Shown here: in pieces, positions 22,463 to 35,273 of the stretch
Position numbering within the stretch: position 1 is the stretch's first letter
Layout of the letters: every line of letters begins with the position of its first letter
Source of the DNA: Scalesia atractyloides
Taxonomy: Eukaryota; Streptophyta; Magnoliopsida; Asterales; Asteraceae
Direction: 5' to 3'
Assembly: GCA_947069175.1 (NCBI GenBank)
Contig: CAMTDV010000013.1
Location: 26,353,857-26,417,856 of the forward strand
Length of the DNA stretch: 64,000 bases
Position numbers and translations under genes: made by a program
Notes under the pieces: model-generated
What the model saw: only the letters and a program-made list of their open reading frames with translations
What the model was told of the DNA's origin: nothing
Database searches by the model: none

Positions 22463-25400
22463 TAAAATATACACTGTTAAATATTATGTATGCATATAAA
22501 TAAAATAATAAAAAACATTTAATAAGTAATAAGTAACAAGACCTCAAACTCTTTAAAACTAAACGAACAAAACTTGAGCTTAGATAAGTTCAAGCTCAAC
22601 ACGGTATGTTTACATCCTAGTTATAGGGTATGTTCTAGCTAGAGTAGCAACAAGTACAATAATACGTTACATTTAAAAGGTTGTTAGAAGTTTTTCTTTA
22701 ACCCAAGACTAGGGGGCATGTAACATACTGTTTCTGACCGATTAAACCATATCGAACCAAACCTAGGAATCCGGAATCTTGTCAAAAGCCGGGTTTTTGG
22801 TGTGGAACGAAAGAATTAGAATTCATTTTCAAGTCGCTTTTGTCAACATTAAGTTATATTCGGTTCATTTTGTGGTTTTGACTAAATAATATTCAAACAA
22901 TGGAAAGCGAACCAAAATAACTGTGAAAACGAAAACCCAAACCGTACCCAGGACAATTCTTTGTGAATCAGGCATGTAGCTACGGATGAGAGTGCATACT
23001 AACTGAATTTAAATACAGTTATATTCTAATTAAACAGCTTTAAAATTGTCTTAGGTGTCCCTTAAATGTGCCAATTTTGTGAAAAAAGAGGTTCTGAATC
23101 CGAATATCAGCCATAGAACAAAGTCTTAATTAATATGTAAATCTTAACCGAATTTGAATCATAGAATTATGGTTTCTTTGATGGAATCAAGCAGACTACT
23201 AAAGCAAAAATAGATTAATGGACAAATCTAATCTAATCTTACCTTATCTAAACTAGGAATCTAGAGGAAACTAGTATTGCTTGTTAGATTACAGACTCTC
23301 ATGAAACATTTAAGAAAATGGATCGAGAATCTCTATGAATATGTTGTATATCACTAACTGAGATGAATATTTGTAGAGATTTATTAGCATGGTAATCAAC
23401 CTTTTCATTAAGCATGCGTGTATAAAATATCTTTCAAGTGGGTGAACCTATAAGTTTCGCCTGTATAATCAACTTCTCTTTGAGTTACCGGATTAGTTAA
23501 CAAAGGTTACTTTGGGAGCTTGTAAGTAATCGTTGATTGGAAACAACAAAGTGATTACTAGGATTTCGATGACGATATTTTGATCACTGATATTTGTTCC
23601 AAAATGTTTAAAAGTTTATAAAATAGTTATCAGATTTAACAAACATACTCAGGTAACAAGTAGCTTGAAAGTTCATCTATATCAACACCAAACTCAAATT
23701 CTTCATTCTTGTATCTCCCCTTGTACGATATACTTGAAATAAGACAAATCTATACAGAACCATAAACTTCGACTCGTTTTTGTAGTGCCCTGCCTGCGGT
23801 ATATTCTTTTCGGCCGGTTACATTGGCAGTCTGATAACTGGACCTTAACGCATTTGTTGTTCGGGCCGTAAATCAGGCCTGAAAGAAAATGGGAAAGGTT
23901 TGGAGGCCTTAAATGATGCCCAGGTGTTGACCAAAAGCGGGCATTGAATCTGGACTCTCCTATGGTCAAAGTAGAGTTATCATCAAATGGGCCGTGGAGG
24001 AATAAAAGATCTCATTGAACACTTGGGCCGAAAACAAAATAAAGGATGTTGGGCTTATGGTATTTTGTGTATCTACTTGTATGAATTTTGTATGTTAAAT
24101 TGTGTGTTCGAGAGTTTGTATCTTTGTTACATAATTAGTATTAAACATCGCGATTCGTGACGATGTGGTAATTCACGGTTAATATTAATACAATTGGTAT
24201 AAAACAAACATAAGGAAAGAAAAAAGAAAAGAAAGAAACCTAAAAATATGTAGAAAAGAAAAGAAAACTAACACAAAGGAAATGAAAAAAAAAAAGAGTT
24301 GATGGAAAAAAATTATAACTAGTTAAAATTAACTTGATATCAAATCAATAATATAGGTAATGTAAATGTCATAAAAGAGAATTATTACTATTCACGATTC
24401 TCTTTGTTAAAAAAAAAGTGTTGATGGAAAAAAATTATAATTAATTAAAACTAGCTTGATATCAAATCAATAATATAAGTAATGTAAATGTAAATGGCAC
24501 AAAAGAGAATTATTACTATTCACAATTAGTGTATATAATACCAGTATACCACTATACTCTTATACCACCTCATGTAGCTTTTCAATGTATAATGTTTTTT
24601 TATTTTAAAACTAAGGATGTTTAGAATTCGATTCGAATTTGAAAAATTTGAAGTTCAATTCGATTAAAAACGTTCGAATTCGAGTTGATTCGAATTCTAG
24701 TCCAGTAATTGAATATGAATTTATGACTTTCAATTGGATTTGATTTGAAATTCGAATTCAATTTATATATATTTTTTAATATATGTATATACACACATAT
24801 ACAACTTCTAAACTTGGCCAAAGCATGAACTACTTCCATAAGTTATAAGTTTATTATTCATAACCTTATCAAACCTACTGACAAATACCCCATGCTATTT
24901 ATTTCTAAATTTTTACCTGACTTAAATCGCTACCAGTAACCTACGTATCTTCTAAATTTTGGTGTTTTGACATATTGATAGTTAATTAATTATGCAGATT
25001 ATTATATTTTATATTGAATATAATTATTTGTGGTAGTTTTAACAAATGAAAGTAAAATAATTTGTTGTTTAGGTTGAATTTGAATTAAATCGAATTTATT
25101 CGAATTCGAGTTTCAAATACTAATCGAATCGAATACGAATTAAGGTAAAAAAAATTAAACAAAATTTGAATAACTTGAAAATTCGTTATTCGATTTGATG
25201 AACACCCCTAACTGAAATTGTATTAAAGAATTAGTTTGGCAAATGAAACAACATATACACCACTCACTTTATTCTAAAGTCTTAACCTAACAATTCTAAC
25301 AAACTAAGATGTCTAGTTTGTTTCTAGACCCTCGTGAAACGTTTAAGCATAGTAATTTAAAATCCTAATCGATGAAAACCTCTATAAAAATCTCTACTCT

Positions 25401-25811
25401 TCTTTCTAACAAAGACAAATAATTATAAATACATTTATGTAACCATAAGTTTTTTACACACCAAATAATACTACACATAAATCTTCATATTTCGTCACCA
25501 TAGGACTTGATTATCCTCAATAAAAAGTGATACAAAGTTATACAAACCACTTTGGATCTTAGGGAGAAGCAGAAGAATATAAGGGAGTTTTAGAGCAATT
25601 AATCTTACTCATGTCATTCATATCATCTTCAAATCCATCGAATACAAAAGGAAATTAACATAATAACGAAATTAACTAGTAACCCACTATGATGACCCAT
25701 AATCTGCTAAACAGGAACAGATATAATAATACCATATTAACTAGTGCTCAATTAACTAAAAGTCTATGCATCATGAAACTAGAAATTACCATCTTACTAC
25801 ATGTCAACAAA
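22463..25811. other. Intergenic region left of the copia element
   Basis: No functional gene is recognised. 23790-24010 and 25300-25440 are two blocks that recur inverted at 52560-52990. 24290-24535 is a two-copy tandem duplication of about 123 bp. 24612-25210 is a foldback-like region rich in GAATTCGA-type motifs with ends TAAGGATGTTTAG / AACACCCCTA, probably a decayed hAT-like MITE. A possible short terminal coding stretch on the minus strand at about 25563-25645 was not accepted. Confidence 0.5.
24290..24535. repeat. Two-copy tandem duplication, unit about 123 bp
   Basis: Both copies start with an A-run then GTTGATGGAAAAAAATTATAA, and include ATCAAATCAATAATATA and AGAGAATTATTACTATTCAC. 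The second copy has a 6-bp insertion (AATGTA). No coding content. Confidence 0.85.
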
Positions 25812-25816
25812 ACTTC

Positions 25817-26587
25817 TCTAGGTCCACTTGAAGGATCAAGATAACCTACTTCCTTATTAATGTAACACACATACGAGTACGGAATCCACATAAGTATGCA
25901 AACCAAAACCAACACAAGATAACCAAAGATTCACTATCTTGATTAATAGAAGAGAACAAGTACAAACACATACAAACAATGTTCATACAGACTCAGGATA
26001 TTCTCTCTGTGCTCTCTCTCTCTCTCTCTCTTGTGCCTCAATGTCTCTCTATAGTATTCTATGAACTATGAAGTGCATGTCTGTTTATATAGTACTAACA
26101 CCCAGCAACAGTACGAAGAATGTTGCTGGTCGTACGAACCACTACAAGTCACGAAGAACATTCAGTAATGGTTGCTCGTACGAACAACCTATGGCTCGTA
26201 AGAATAGTAACTGGTTCGTACGAATAAGCAAACTGCTTGTTGAAAGGGCCACTCGTACGATCATGAGAATCGTTCGTACAAACGATAATGGCTCGAAGCA
26301 AGCAATTTGCTCGTACGAAGCACCTTTCACTCGTACGAAGAAGTGTTCTTCGGAGAACGTGCTAACAGACATGCCATACAGACAGCAAGATCAAAAACAC
26401 AAGACTTAACAGTATTCACACATGCAACTGTTTTACAGTACAGACAAACTAAACATTGTACTAAATCAAGATAGGAGGATATCTTGATTTGGTCGACACG
26501 ACCAAACTATACAGACGCAATAAACAAAGACCGTACAAATTACTGACGTAACTAAGAACAAGCGACAGACATAAAAGTGTATCAACA
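25817..26587 (-). repeat. 3' LTR of the copia element
   Basis: 771 bp. On the minus strand it starts TGTTGATACACTT and ends CCTAGA, where the 5' LTR has CCTACA. A minus-strand TATA box is at about 26084-26091. It contains a (CT)n run at 26011-26030 and a cluster of CGTACGA motifs at about 26120-26345. Confidence 0.93.
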
Positions 26588-26600
26588 AACTCCCCCTTGG
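26588..26600 (-). other. Polypurine tract of the copia element
   Basis: Minus-strand CCAAGGGGGAGTT lies immediately upstream of the 3' LTR. This is the position and composition expected for the plus-strand primer of reverse transcription. Confidence 0.9.
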
Positions 26601-26848
26601 CTGTTGCTTGGTCTTCAGTCTTCATTCTTAATGGCCTGCTGCATTCACATTCACTGAAAACCTTCAACCATCGTTGCCTGAGGGTCAAGGTCTTCAACAT
26701 TTCCTAAAAACATCAAACCTTTCCAGTTTCCTTTTGAGTACCACTAGAAGCAACTTGATTGGCCACGATCTACTGTGCACTAGACTCTACCACTGGAGTT
26801 GAAACATAAACTTTTGGTTGTTCGGATGAAGTTGAAGCATTAGGATTA

Positions 26849-27788
26849 GAGTAAATTGCACAAAACATCCTTTATGTTTCCCTTAAACTTGCAGGTTCCA
26901 GCATTAATGTTTAAAAGTTGCTAAAAACAGCCTTTATGTTTATTTTTGTTGCGGGTTCAATCCTTTACAGCTAACCACGTTATTTTCTTCAGTTAAGTTC
27001 CCTCACATGCATAACATGTGAGGGTATATTCGTCATTTTGGTTGATCTTCCACCCACTTCAATTATAAAAAAAGATATTTAAGTTTTAATCTAGTTTAAA
27101 CAAAGTTTGGTAAAACGTACGCGACTACAGAGGAGCACGATTACCGTTTGATAGTGTTTAAGTCTAACTTCGGCGTCCTAAGCGTCACCAGTTGCTGGAT
27201 CCGACTACTGAACACGGTGTTACGAAGTTCTCTGATTTGACGGCATCAGAGTTCCGTGAGAGGTATCTAGGGTTGAAGAGTCGTTTGTCGTTTCCGTCTG
27301 ATGCGAATAAGGCGCCGATTCTTCCAACTGATGATAATCCTGAAGAGTTTGATTGGCATGATCAAAATCTGTGTTAATCTTTACAGCTTAGTGGGCTAGC
27401 TTAACAAGATTCCTATCTTAATTCCGGGTTCGCCGGAATCCGGCGAAGTCGTCGGAGAAGAAGACAGGAAAATAGGGTGTTTGGTTTTTAAAAGTTTGGT
27501 TTTATTGCACATTAGTCCCTGCGGTTAGAATTTTTTTAAAATATGTTAAACCTTAAATATTCTTTTTTCTTATAATTGACGTGGGTGGAAGATCAACCAA
27601 AATGGCGAATATACCCTCACATGTTATGCATGTGAGGGAACTTAACTGAAGAAAATAACGTGGTTAGCTGTAAAGGATTGAACCCGCAACAAAAATAAAC
27701 TTAAAGGTTGTTTTTAGCAACTTTTAAATATTAAGGCTGGAACCTGCAAGTTTGAGGAAACATAAAGGATGTTTTGTGCAATTTACTC
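26849..27788. mobile_element. Pack-MULE carrying a cysteine protease fragment
   Basis: 940 bp with long TIRs of about 225 bp (26849 to about 27075 and about 27565 to 27788). The arms begin GAGTAAATTGCACAAAACAT in both orientations. The flanking 9-bp duplication TTAGGATTA (26840-26848 and 27789-27797) is perfect and is the Mutator TSD length. The unique centre holds host coding sequence and no transposase. It split the envelope-like ORF of the copia element, so it is younger than that element. The arms contain CCCTCACATG...CATGTGAGGG palindromes. Confidence 0.95.
27104..27379 (+). pseudogene. Captured RD19/cathepsin F-like cysteine protease fragment
   Basis: Encodes part of the inhibitory propeptide (I29 domain) of a papain-family protease: FGKTYATTEEHDYR and, after a one-base frame slip near 27187, EHGVTKFSDLTASEF and ERYLGLKS. 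It then reaches the start of the mature region, EEFDWHD, before a stop at about 27377. Family proteases are secreted or vacuolar and need a downstream Cys-His-Asn triad, which is absent. The host parent gene is not in this window. Confidence 0.88.
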
Positions 27789-29629
27789 TTAGGATTACCA
27801 AGGTCTTCTCTATCCTGATCACGTTTACGTTTGATCTCCTGTGCTTTGCATCTTTCATTCCACAGAATGTTCACCCGCTTTCTGCTCATTTCAAATGCGT
27901 CTTTAATACCGTTAAATCCTTCAACCAGTGTAGAATTACGAGAATGATACCATTCTCTCATGTCTTCATGTTTAGCTGTTAATGTTCCGCCAGATCGTTG
28001 TACAGCTACACTACGTTCTTTCAGCCTGTTCATTTCAATCCCACGAGCGTTATCAGCCGCTCTCATCTGTTGTAGCTGAGTAGCTCTTTCAGCATCTGCT
28101 GCCCTCAATCTCTCATTCTCCTTTCTTAACTGTGCAATCTCGGTAGCCTGCTTTCCAACAGTTTCCTTATAAGAATTTATCTTTAACTGTTGCTTAATAA
28201 CGGTATTTCGATTTGAAGACATAAATTCCGAGTGCTTGTTAATCTGAGTTGCCGCAGCTTGCAGCTGAGAGAACAGAAAATCCACTTTCTCATCCTGTTC
28301 CATTTTAGAGAATAAACGACTGCATCGTTTTGTACTTTGTTGATGAATTGTCAATTGGGATTGTTGAGCTGAAGAAGTAGTGGGTTGTTGTTGAACTGGA
28401 GTAGTCTCAATTGAAAGTGTTTCAGTTGTTGTGGTATCTGCAGGTTGTGGTTCAGAGGTTGTAGGGGTTTCCGATATTAGAGTTTCAGCCTCCTCCGATG
28501 TGAAGGCAGACTGAGCTTCTGCAATTGGTTCCAGTACGGTCTCTTGTTGCGTGGTTGTAGGTTGTGTGATTTCAGGTTGAGCTGATAAGGTTTCCATAGA
28601 TGTTTTGTTCTGTTTCTTTTTGTGCACCGCAATTTTCTTTTTGCGAGCTCGTTCAGTCTCAGCATCGAATGGGACATAGTCAGCGTCTGGATTTGATGGA
28701 ATCTTAATCTGCCTAACCCCACGCTCATCAACATGGCGTTCATACCCAAGTTCAAGCGGATTGTCATCAGAATCCGATTCTTTATCCAATTGTTTACCCT
28801 TATCACCATCTGTAGTACCTATATCATCTGCACCACCATCACTATCATTATCGCTATCATCGTCATCACCTTTTCCCTTTTAACGACCAAACTTATCTTT
28901 GATCATCTTCTTCAAAGATGGTTCTTCATTATCTGACTGACTATCATCATGGCGCCACTTATCGTTATCTGGTGCAACATATTCATCATTTGCGAGAAAA
29001 CCAAACAACTAACGAGGAGGTATGCTTTCCTTGTAACGTTTTGCTGCTACTCCTCTAAATATATTCAACGAATGTTCCATCATAACATCAACTTTTAGAA
29101 CATCGTTGTCGTTCTTTGGAAGATTCGGATGTTGCAAATTCAAGATCATCTGGAGAAAACGAGGATGCATCCAAAACTTGTTTCCACCAAAACCGGTTCT
29201 TCTCAAGTTTTCCTTCATGTTTGCAAAAATATACTTTAAAACATTGAACGGTTTGTTCAATGTCAAAGCTACCATCATTCCAACTAATTCGTTATTTGCC
29301 ATGTCATAACCACTTCGTTTGTTGCTTAAACACTGAATTAAAACATGTAGAAAGAACTTGTATCGGAGTGGCAACCATGCTTCATTATACCGTTGTACTC
29401 AGCAAATTTATCTTCCAGGTCTAAGTAGGCTACCATGTTGTGTCCCGGCTCTGACATAATTTCCACTTCTGACTTGTCAGTTCTCTTGTTGCAGGCTTTC
29501 TTTTCTGTTCCTTTTGTGTCATCCTATATACCGAAAATAACCAGAATGAGAAGAACATAACTACACTAAGGGAACATATACCAAAAGTTTTTATTGCGAA
29601 CTTTCTGTAAGTATGTATCCCCTAGACGA

Positions 29630-30250
29630 AGAATTATTGACTCATACGAATAACAATTTATTTGTACGAAGAACAACTGTCGCGTACGAACAACAACTGA
29701 CTTGCTTAAACAAGTGTTTGGCTCGTACGAGTAACTGGTTCGTACGAATGACAAGTTACTCGTGCGAGTAATAATTCACTCGTACGAAGAAAATCATCTT
29801 GTTCGCACAAAGAACTTCAAGAGAAGATTATTCATGAAGAACTTGTTTTTCGTCAAAAGGTTCTTTGCTTAAAATTTGTTGTTCATGTCAGGCAATGTTA
29901 CATAGTCAACTAATGTTCAAACAGTTTATCTTAAGATATGCCAACATTTTCAAACATGCCTTAAAGATATCACTACCAACTTAACAAGAGTGAAAGAATG
30001 AAGTGAAAAAGGTGAAAGTAAAGTTGTATTGAAGAACTACATCACCCTTTATACCACATTTTGATACTCATACTCGTACAAAAAACACTAGTTCGCACGA
30101 AGAACTTCCAGTCGTACGAAGGACAGTTTTGAATCAACAAACCAATAACTCTTTTGTACGAAGCATACACACTCGTACGAGTGATCATTGATTCACTCGT
30201 ACGAAGAGTTGTCATTCGCACGAGGAACCATCATGAATCGTACAAGTCCA
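29630..30250 (-). repeat. Two CGTACG palindrome clusters inside the copia element
   Basis: Dense, irregularly spaced copies of TTCGTACGAA-like words (CGTACGA, CGTGCGA, TCGCACGA variants) at about 29630-29800 and 30070-30250, upstream of the envelope-like ORF. The same words fill the LTRs and the leader at 38890-39060. Confidence 0.75.
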
Positions 30251-30259
30251 GGCTCTTCC

Positions 30260-31739
30260 AAACTAGAACATCAGTTCTTCGTGGACCTTAGGTTTCTCGT
30301 TGACCTGTTTAGATCTTTGCACATATCCACACAGATTCACAAGTTAAGTTAGGAAAAGTGCTCATTAAACAGATTTTGTTCTTTGAAATGAGTTTACCCG
30401 TTATAAAAAAGTTTGATATCAAAGCAAATGACTTTTAGGGCGTATCTTGGTAGAAATCATTCGAGCTTCAACTTTGGCTAATTAAAAAATAACTTAATTT
30501 AATAACAGAGTAAACTAAAATAACTACTAACAGATAAGAACAAAATGTACATTAACTAGCAATCTTTTTCTGAGTTTCAAGGTAAGAGAATCATACCAGC
30601 TTTTAATCTTGCCAAAAACGAGTTTTTGTTTTAAAAACATCAAATTAAATAAATAAGTATTCTACTGCAGTTATCGGTATTGTTGTCCACATAAGCTCAG
30701 CTTATCAGATGTAATCATGATTAGGAGATATGATTAATGTATGAATACTTACTAGCCAATGTTCAATCACTTCACGACACATTCCCGTATCAAGACATGC
30801 ACGAGAGAAAATCTTACCGGTGCGTATACTGCTTATCATCTGTTTTGACGTATAGATGTGAGATACACACTTATTTTGATTGAAAACAAGGCCTATGTGA
30901 TTAAATCACTTATTGATGAGGAACTTGATTTTCAGATGCATGCAGGGCACAGGAGTAAGTCCGTGAACAGGTTAGTACCATCGTACCAACAAAGAGACGA
31001 ACTTAGCTCCCGCATAAAGCTATGATATTACCACTTATTTATTGGGTGAATGTGATATTTTTATCACTTATTAATGGTCGTATGCAGTATTTACACGTAT
31101 GTATGGTATCATGGAAGTTCTAGACTTGCGTCCCCGTTATTTTTTGGTAAAAGATTCAACCATGATACCCAGATGATAAGCAAGCATAAAGACCGCATAT
31201 CTCGAAACCTCGGCATACTATCAAATGAAATTTCAGTACCAAGACCATATGTCAATGAATGGTTCCCACCTGGTTTTCAGTCCGTTATGTTTATATCAAC
31301 CTACTCATTTTAATCTGATTGTGAGTCTACCGATACATCATTACTAAAGCTACTTATCAATTTTCGTTTTATGTTTTTGATTGTTTTTTACAGATCACCG
31401 TGTATCATCATTTTCCCTTATCTTTCCAGAAACTCAGTTTTGATTTTTGGTTTTTCTATTGTTTTTGTGTTTTTCTAAATTTTTCTCCCCTTAAAATGCA
31501 GAAGGTAAATAAATAAAAACATAACTAAGTAAATAAAAGACATATTTTTGTATTTTTGTATTTTCTCATGTTTTTGTATTTTCTTAAAATTTTCTCCCCC
31601 TAAAATATAAAACTAAGAGAAAATGGAAAATCTTTTTGTATTTTTATTTTTTTAAGAAAATATTTACGAAAAGGATTAGCCAAGGATGATTTACTCGGGT
31701 TTCACCTTGATACCATTTACCAAAAGAAGATAATTAAAC
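30260..31739 (-). other. Copia spacer between pol and the envelope-like ORF
   Basis: No coding potential is recognised. T-rich stretches (31340-31660) occur on the plus strand. It may carry the acceptor site for a spliced envelope-like message, but I cannot point to one. Confidence 0.5.
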
Positions 31740-32083
31740 CGTAATTTATCAAAAGCTTTTGTAGCAGGTTGGCACGTTGGTGATCGGTGTGAATTTTAAC
31801 AACATTGATAAGTTTTTTCATAACAATCTCGTATGAAATGATACTTAATCTCAATGTATTTGGTTTTTGAGTGTTGTACAGGATTACGAGTGATCTGTAA
31901 AGCAGCTTCATTATCAACATAAATAGGAGTAGTTAGAAATTCAAAATCGTAGTCGCGCATTTGCTGTTGGATCCATATAACCTGAGAGCAGCAACTAGAA
32001 GCCAAGATATACTCAGCCTCACAAGTTGAAGTGGCTACACAGGTCTGCTTTTTGCACTGCCACGTGACTAGGTGATTTTCCAA
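31740..32083 (-). pseudogene. Copia RNase H domain
   Basis: Shows the copia RNase H hallmarks TCEAEYILASS, DNEAALQI and the HSKTKYIEIKYHFIRD block that precedes the C-terminus. RNase H degrades the RNA strand of the RNA-DNA hybrid during reverse transcription. A frameshift near 31800 breaks the last 40 or so residues. Confidence 0.9.
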
Positions 32084-32154
32084 GAACTGACATCCTGCTC
32101 ATGTTAACTTTGCATCGATCTTGCAGCTGCCATGATCAGAATTACTGAATGCTG

Positions 32155-33281
32155 TCAAATCAAACTCATCATCCTTAGGGTACCAGATCCAGTGTCCGGA
32201 CGACCCTTTAAATAATGAAAGATTCTTTTTATAGCCATCAAATGAGAAACTTTTGGACTTGATTGGTAGCGAGCTAGAAGACATGTTGGGTACATTATAT
32301 CAGGTCTTGAAGTAGTAAGATACATAAGAGATTCGATCATAGCACGATAAAGAGATGGTTCCACATGTTCACCCATTCCATGAGGAGTAATCCCATGATT
32401 TTGAGCTAATGGAGTTCCCAAAGGGTTTGAGTCTTCCATTTGAAATCGTTTGAGAATATCCCCGACGTACTTGGTTTGATGAATGAAAATCCTTTCCTTA
32501 GATTGATGAACCTGCAAACCTAAAAAGAAAGTCATTTTTCCCATGGCGCTCATCTCGAACTTCTCTTGCATCACCTGCTCGTATTCTTTGCACATTTTCT
32601 CGTTCGTAGACCCAAAAATAATATCATCAACATATACTTGTACCAACAATAAATCCTCATTCTTTTCTTTGATGAAGAGAGTACAATCGATCAATCCACG
32701 TCGAAAACCATTCTTGAGAAGATAGGAAGACAACGTTTCATACCAAGCCTAAGGAACTTGATTAAGACCATATAATGCCTTATTAAGAAGCCACACCTTG
32801 TCAGGATGAATTGGATCTTCAAAACCAGGCGGTTGCTCAACATATACTTCTTCTTCAACCACACCATGAAGAAATGTACTCTTCACATCCATTTGATAAA
32901 CTGTAAATTTCTTGTAGGACGCATAAGCCAAGAAAATTCTTATGGCCTCAAGACGTGCTACCGGTGCATAAACCTCATTATAATTAATGCCTTCTACCTG
33001 GTTAAAGCCCTGGACAACCAATCTTGCTTTGTTTCTCACAACAACACCTCGGTCATCCTTCTTACACTTGTAAACCCATCTACCAATCTTCTTGTAGTTG
33101 TCAGGCCTTTCAACCAATTTCCACACGCCCAATTTCTGAAACTGCTAAGTTCTTCTTGCATAGCTTCAACCCATGAGTCTTCTTTCATTGCCTCCTTCCA
33201 AGATTTCGGTTCTACTTGGCAAACATAGCAGGCAAAAGACCAGTCATTTTGTTCCCTAGATTCTCTAATTGTCGTATACAA
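32155..33281 (-). pseudogene. Copia reverse transcriptase domain
   Basis: In order on the minus strand: the WVYKCKKDDRG and KARLVVQGFNQVEGINY blocks, then DVKSTFLHG, then, after a stop near 32749, the catalytic LVQVYVDDIIFGS motif with its paired aspartates, and FFLGLQVHQ and YLTTSRPDI. The reading frame is broken by stops or shifts near 33130 and 32740, so no active enzyme is expected. Confidence 0.93.
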
Positions 33282-33317
33282 ACCAGCATTCTGGTTGTTC
33301 CTTAGCTGATTACGTGT

Positions 33318-35121
33318 CTATACTCCACTCTTGACATCTCCTATAATATTCTGTTGAGGATGGGTACTATGGATTCGAGTTTCAGGATACATCAGAACTT
33401 GAGAATTTATACCCAAATTGTTAATATTCAGATCAACAGCCAATTCAATGGCTGGAATTGACGAAGACGTAGAAGCATGACCTTCAGTAGTCCCTTGGTT
33501 TTCCATATTTGACGTGACATCAGAAATTCCAGGAACTAGAGCAGAAGTAGCTTCATTTACGTCATGGAACTCATCATCTTCTGACGAAACATTATAATCA
33601 GCAGCATCTTCAAATTCCTCATTTTGAACAATATTATTAACCGAAGTAGACACTTGAGGGTTAACAATAATTGGTCGAACTAATGACGAGTCAACTACAA
33701 TATCACTTTCATGTAGCATTTGAGCAGCTGCAGATGCATCATCAAAAGTTGGTAGATTGAAGGAGTCAAATAGTCTATCGTATTCAAACATCCAAGGAGC
33801 ACCCGGAGCTCTAACTGATTCAGTGTATCTTTAAACCAGAACTTCACCCCATTCCTCAATCCTTTTCGTTGACAAATTCCACACCCTGAAATTTGGAGTA
33901 GCATATCCAATAAAGAAACCTTCGTACCCTTTGGACCAAACTTACCATGTGGATCAATCATAGTGCATGGAGCTCCAAAAGGTTCTAAGAAAGACACATC
34001 CAGTTTCCTTTTATGCAACAATTCAAAACATGTTTTCCCATGCCTTTTCACCGTAAGAACTCTATTCATCGTATAACATGCAGTAGCCATAACCTCCCCC
34101 CAAAACTGAACAGGAATTTCTGATTCTACTAACATAGTTCTTGTAGTCTTAATCAGAGTTCTATTTGTTCCTCTCAGCGACACCATTTTGTTGTGGAGTG
34201 TAACGAGAACTGTATTCATGCAAAATTCCCTTAGAAGAACAGAACTCATCCATAACATGATTCTTGAATTCGGTGCCATTGTCGCTTCTGATTCTCCTTA
34301 TCTTCAAACTGTACAAAATTTCGAGTAGCGTGAGGAGATTCTTGAGGATTTCAGGAACTTCACTCTTATGTGTCATAACATTCACCCATGAGAATCTTGA
34401 ATAGTCATCAGTAACAACTAAACAATATGCATCGCCAAAGGTAGTCTTATGTTTCATTGGTCAAAAAAGGTCCATATGAAGACGTTCCAGAGGCATATTC
34501 ACCGTGTTAATTTTCTTCACGGGATGAGACTTCTTTGCTTGCTTTCCTTTTTGGCATGATACACAGACGTCTTATAAATGAAAGTTCTTCACTGGTACAC
34601 CACTCACAAGATTATTTTTCACTAAATAGTTTATTTTCCTCAAGTGAATGTGTCCCATTCGTCTATGCCAAAAGATTGATTCCTTTTCGGTAGCCTTTGA
34701 GACAAAACATGTAACTTGTGCAGACGTAGTAATAGCTTGGCTCATGTCAAGAATATACAAGTCATTTATTCTTGGAGCCGACAGGAGAATCCATTCTTTG
34801 GGAATCTTGAAACCAGGTTTCAGTCACATAACAACCGGTATCATCAAAATGAATTGTTAACTTCTTGTCACAGATTTGAGAAACACTTAGAAGATTGTGA
34901 TCAATTTAACGAACATAATTGATCTTGTCAAAACTAACAACACTATTAGAAACCATTCCTTCTCTTGTGATGTAACCTCCTTTATCTCCAGCAAAGGCAA
35001 CATAACCTCCCCTAATGCTTTTCACATCATAGAGGAGCCTTATGTCGCCTGTCATGTGTTGTGATGCTCCACTGTCAACAATCCAATGACTATTCACGGT
35101 TCCTCCTGGAACACCCTGCAC
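33318..35121 (-). pseudogene. Copia protease and integrase region
   Basis: Protease: WIVDSGASQHMTG with the catalytic DSG (about 35080). Pre-integrase and zinc-binding HHCC part: FWHRRMGHIHLRKIN (about 34660). Integrase core: VTDDYSRFSWV, RSDNGTEFKN and QNGVAERNK supply the D, D and E residues. A Ser/Asp/Glu-rich linker (33791-33318) leads to RT. Several frameshifts and stops (near 34460, 34280 and 33790) inactivate it. Confidence 0.92.
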
Positions 35122-35273
35122 ATTACATTACCCGATTAATTTGAGATGGGGACCCAAGCCTTAGTGGTCTTGGGTCGACCCTTATCATCAAGAAATGTAA
35201 TTTCTATTTCTTAATGATTTAGAAACTTTGTGCCAACCCCTGAAACATTACCGGTTTTAGGTTTCCAAGATTG

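Larger units (their letters stand above)
26770..29457 (-). pseudogene. Envelope-like ORF of the copia element, disrupted
   Basis: Lies between RNase H and the 3' LTR, the place of the extra ORF in SIRE-lineage elements. The upstream part (29374-29009) is a globular, basic segment; the downstream part (28809 to about 27798) is acidic, then Thr/Gln/Pro-rich, then a predicted coiled coil (heptad-like, about 28300-27850). Stops or shifts occur near 29375, 29009 and 28880. The Pack-MULE at 26849-27788 splits the last codons; reading resumes beyond it to a stop at 26770. A role as an envelope is a label inherited from the lineage; I see no clear signal peptide or fusion peptide. Confidence 0.7.

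Noticed and set aside
25563..25645. Possible terminal exon on the minus strand (about 27 codons ending in a stop)
   Set aside because: The reading is short, has no recognised homologue and no clear splice acceptor.
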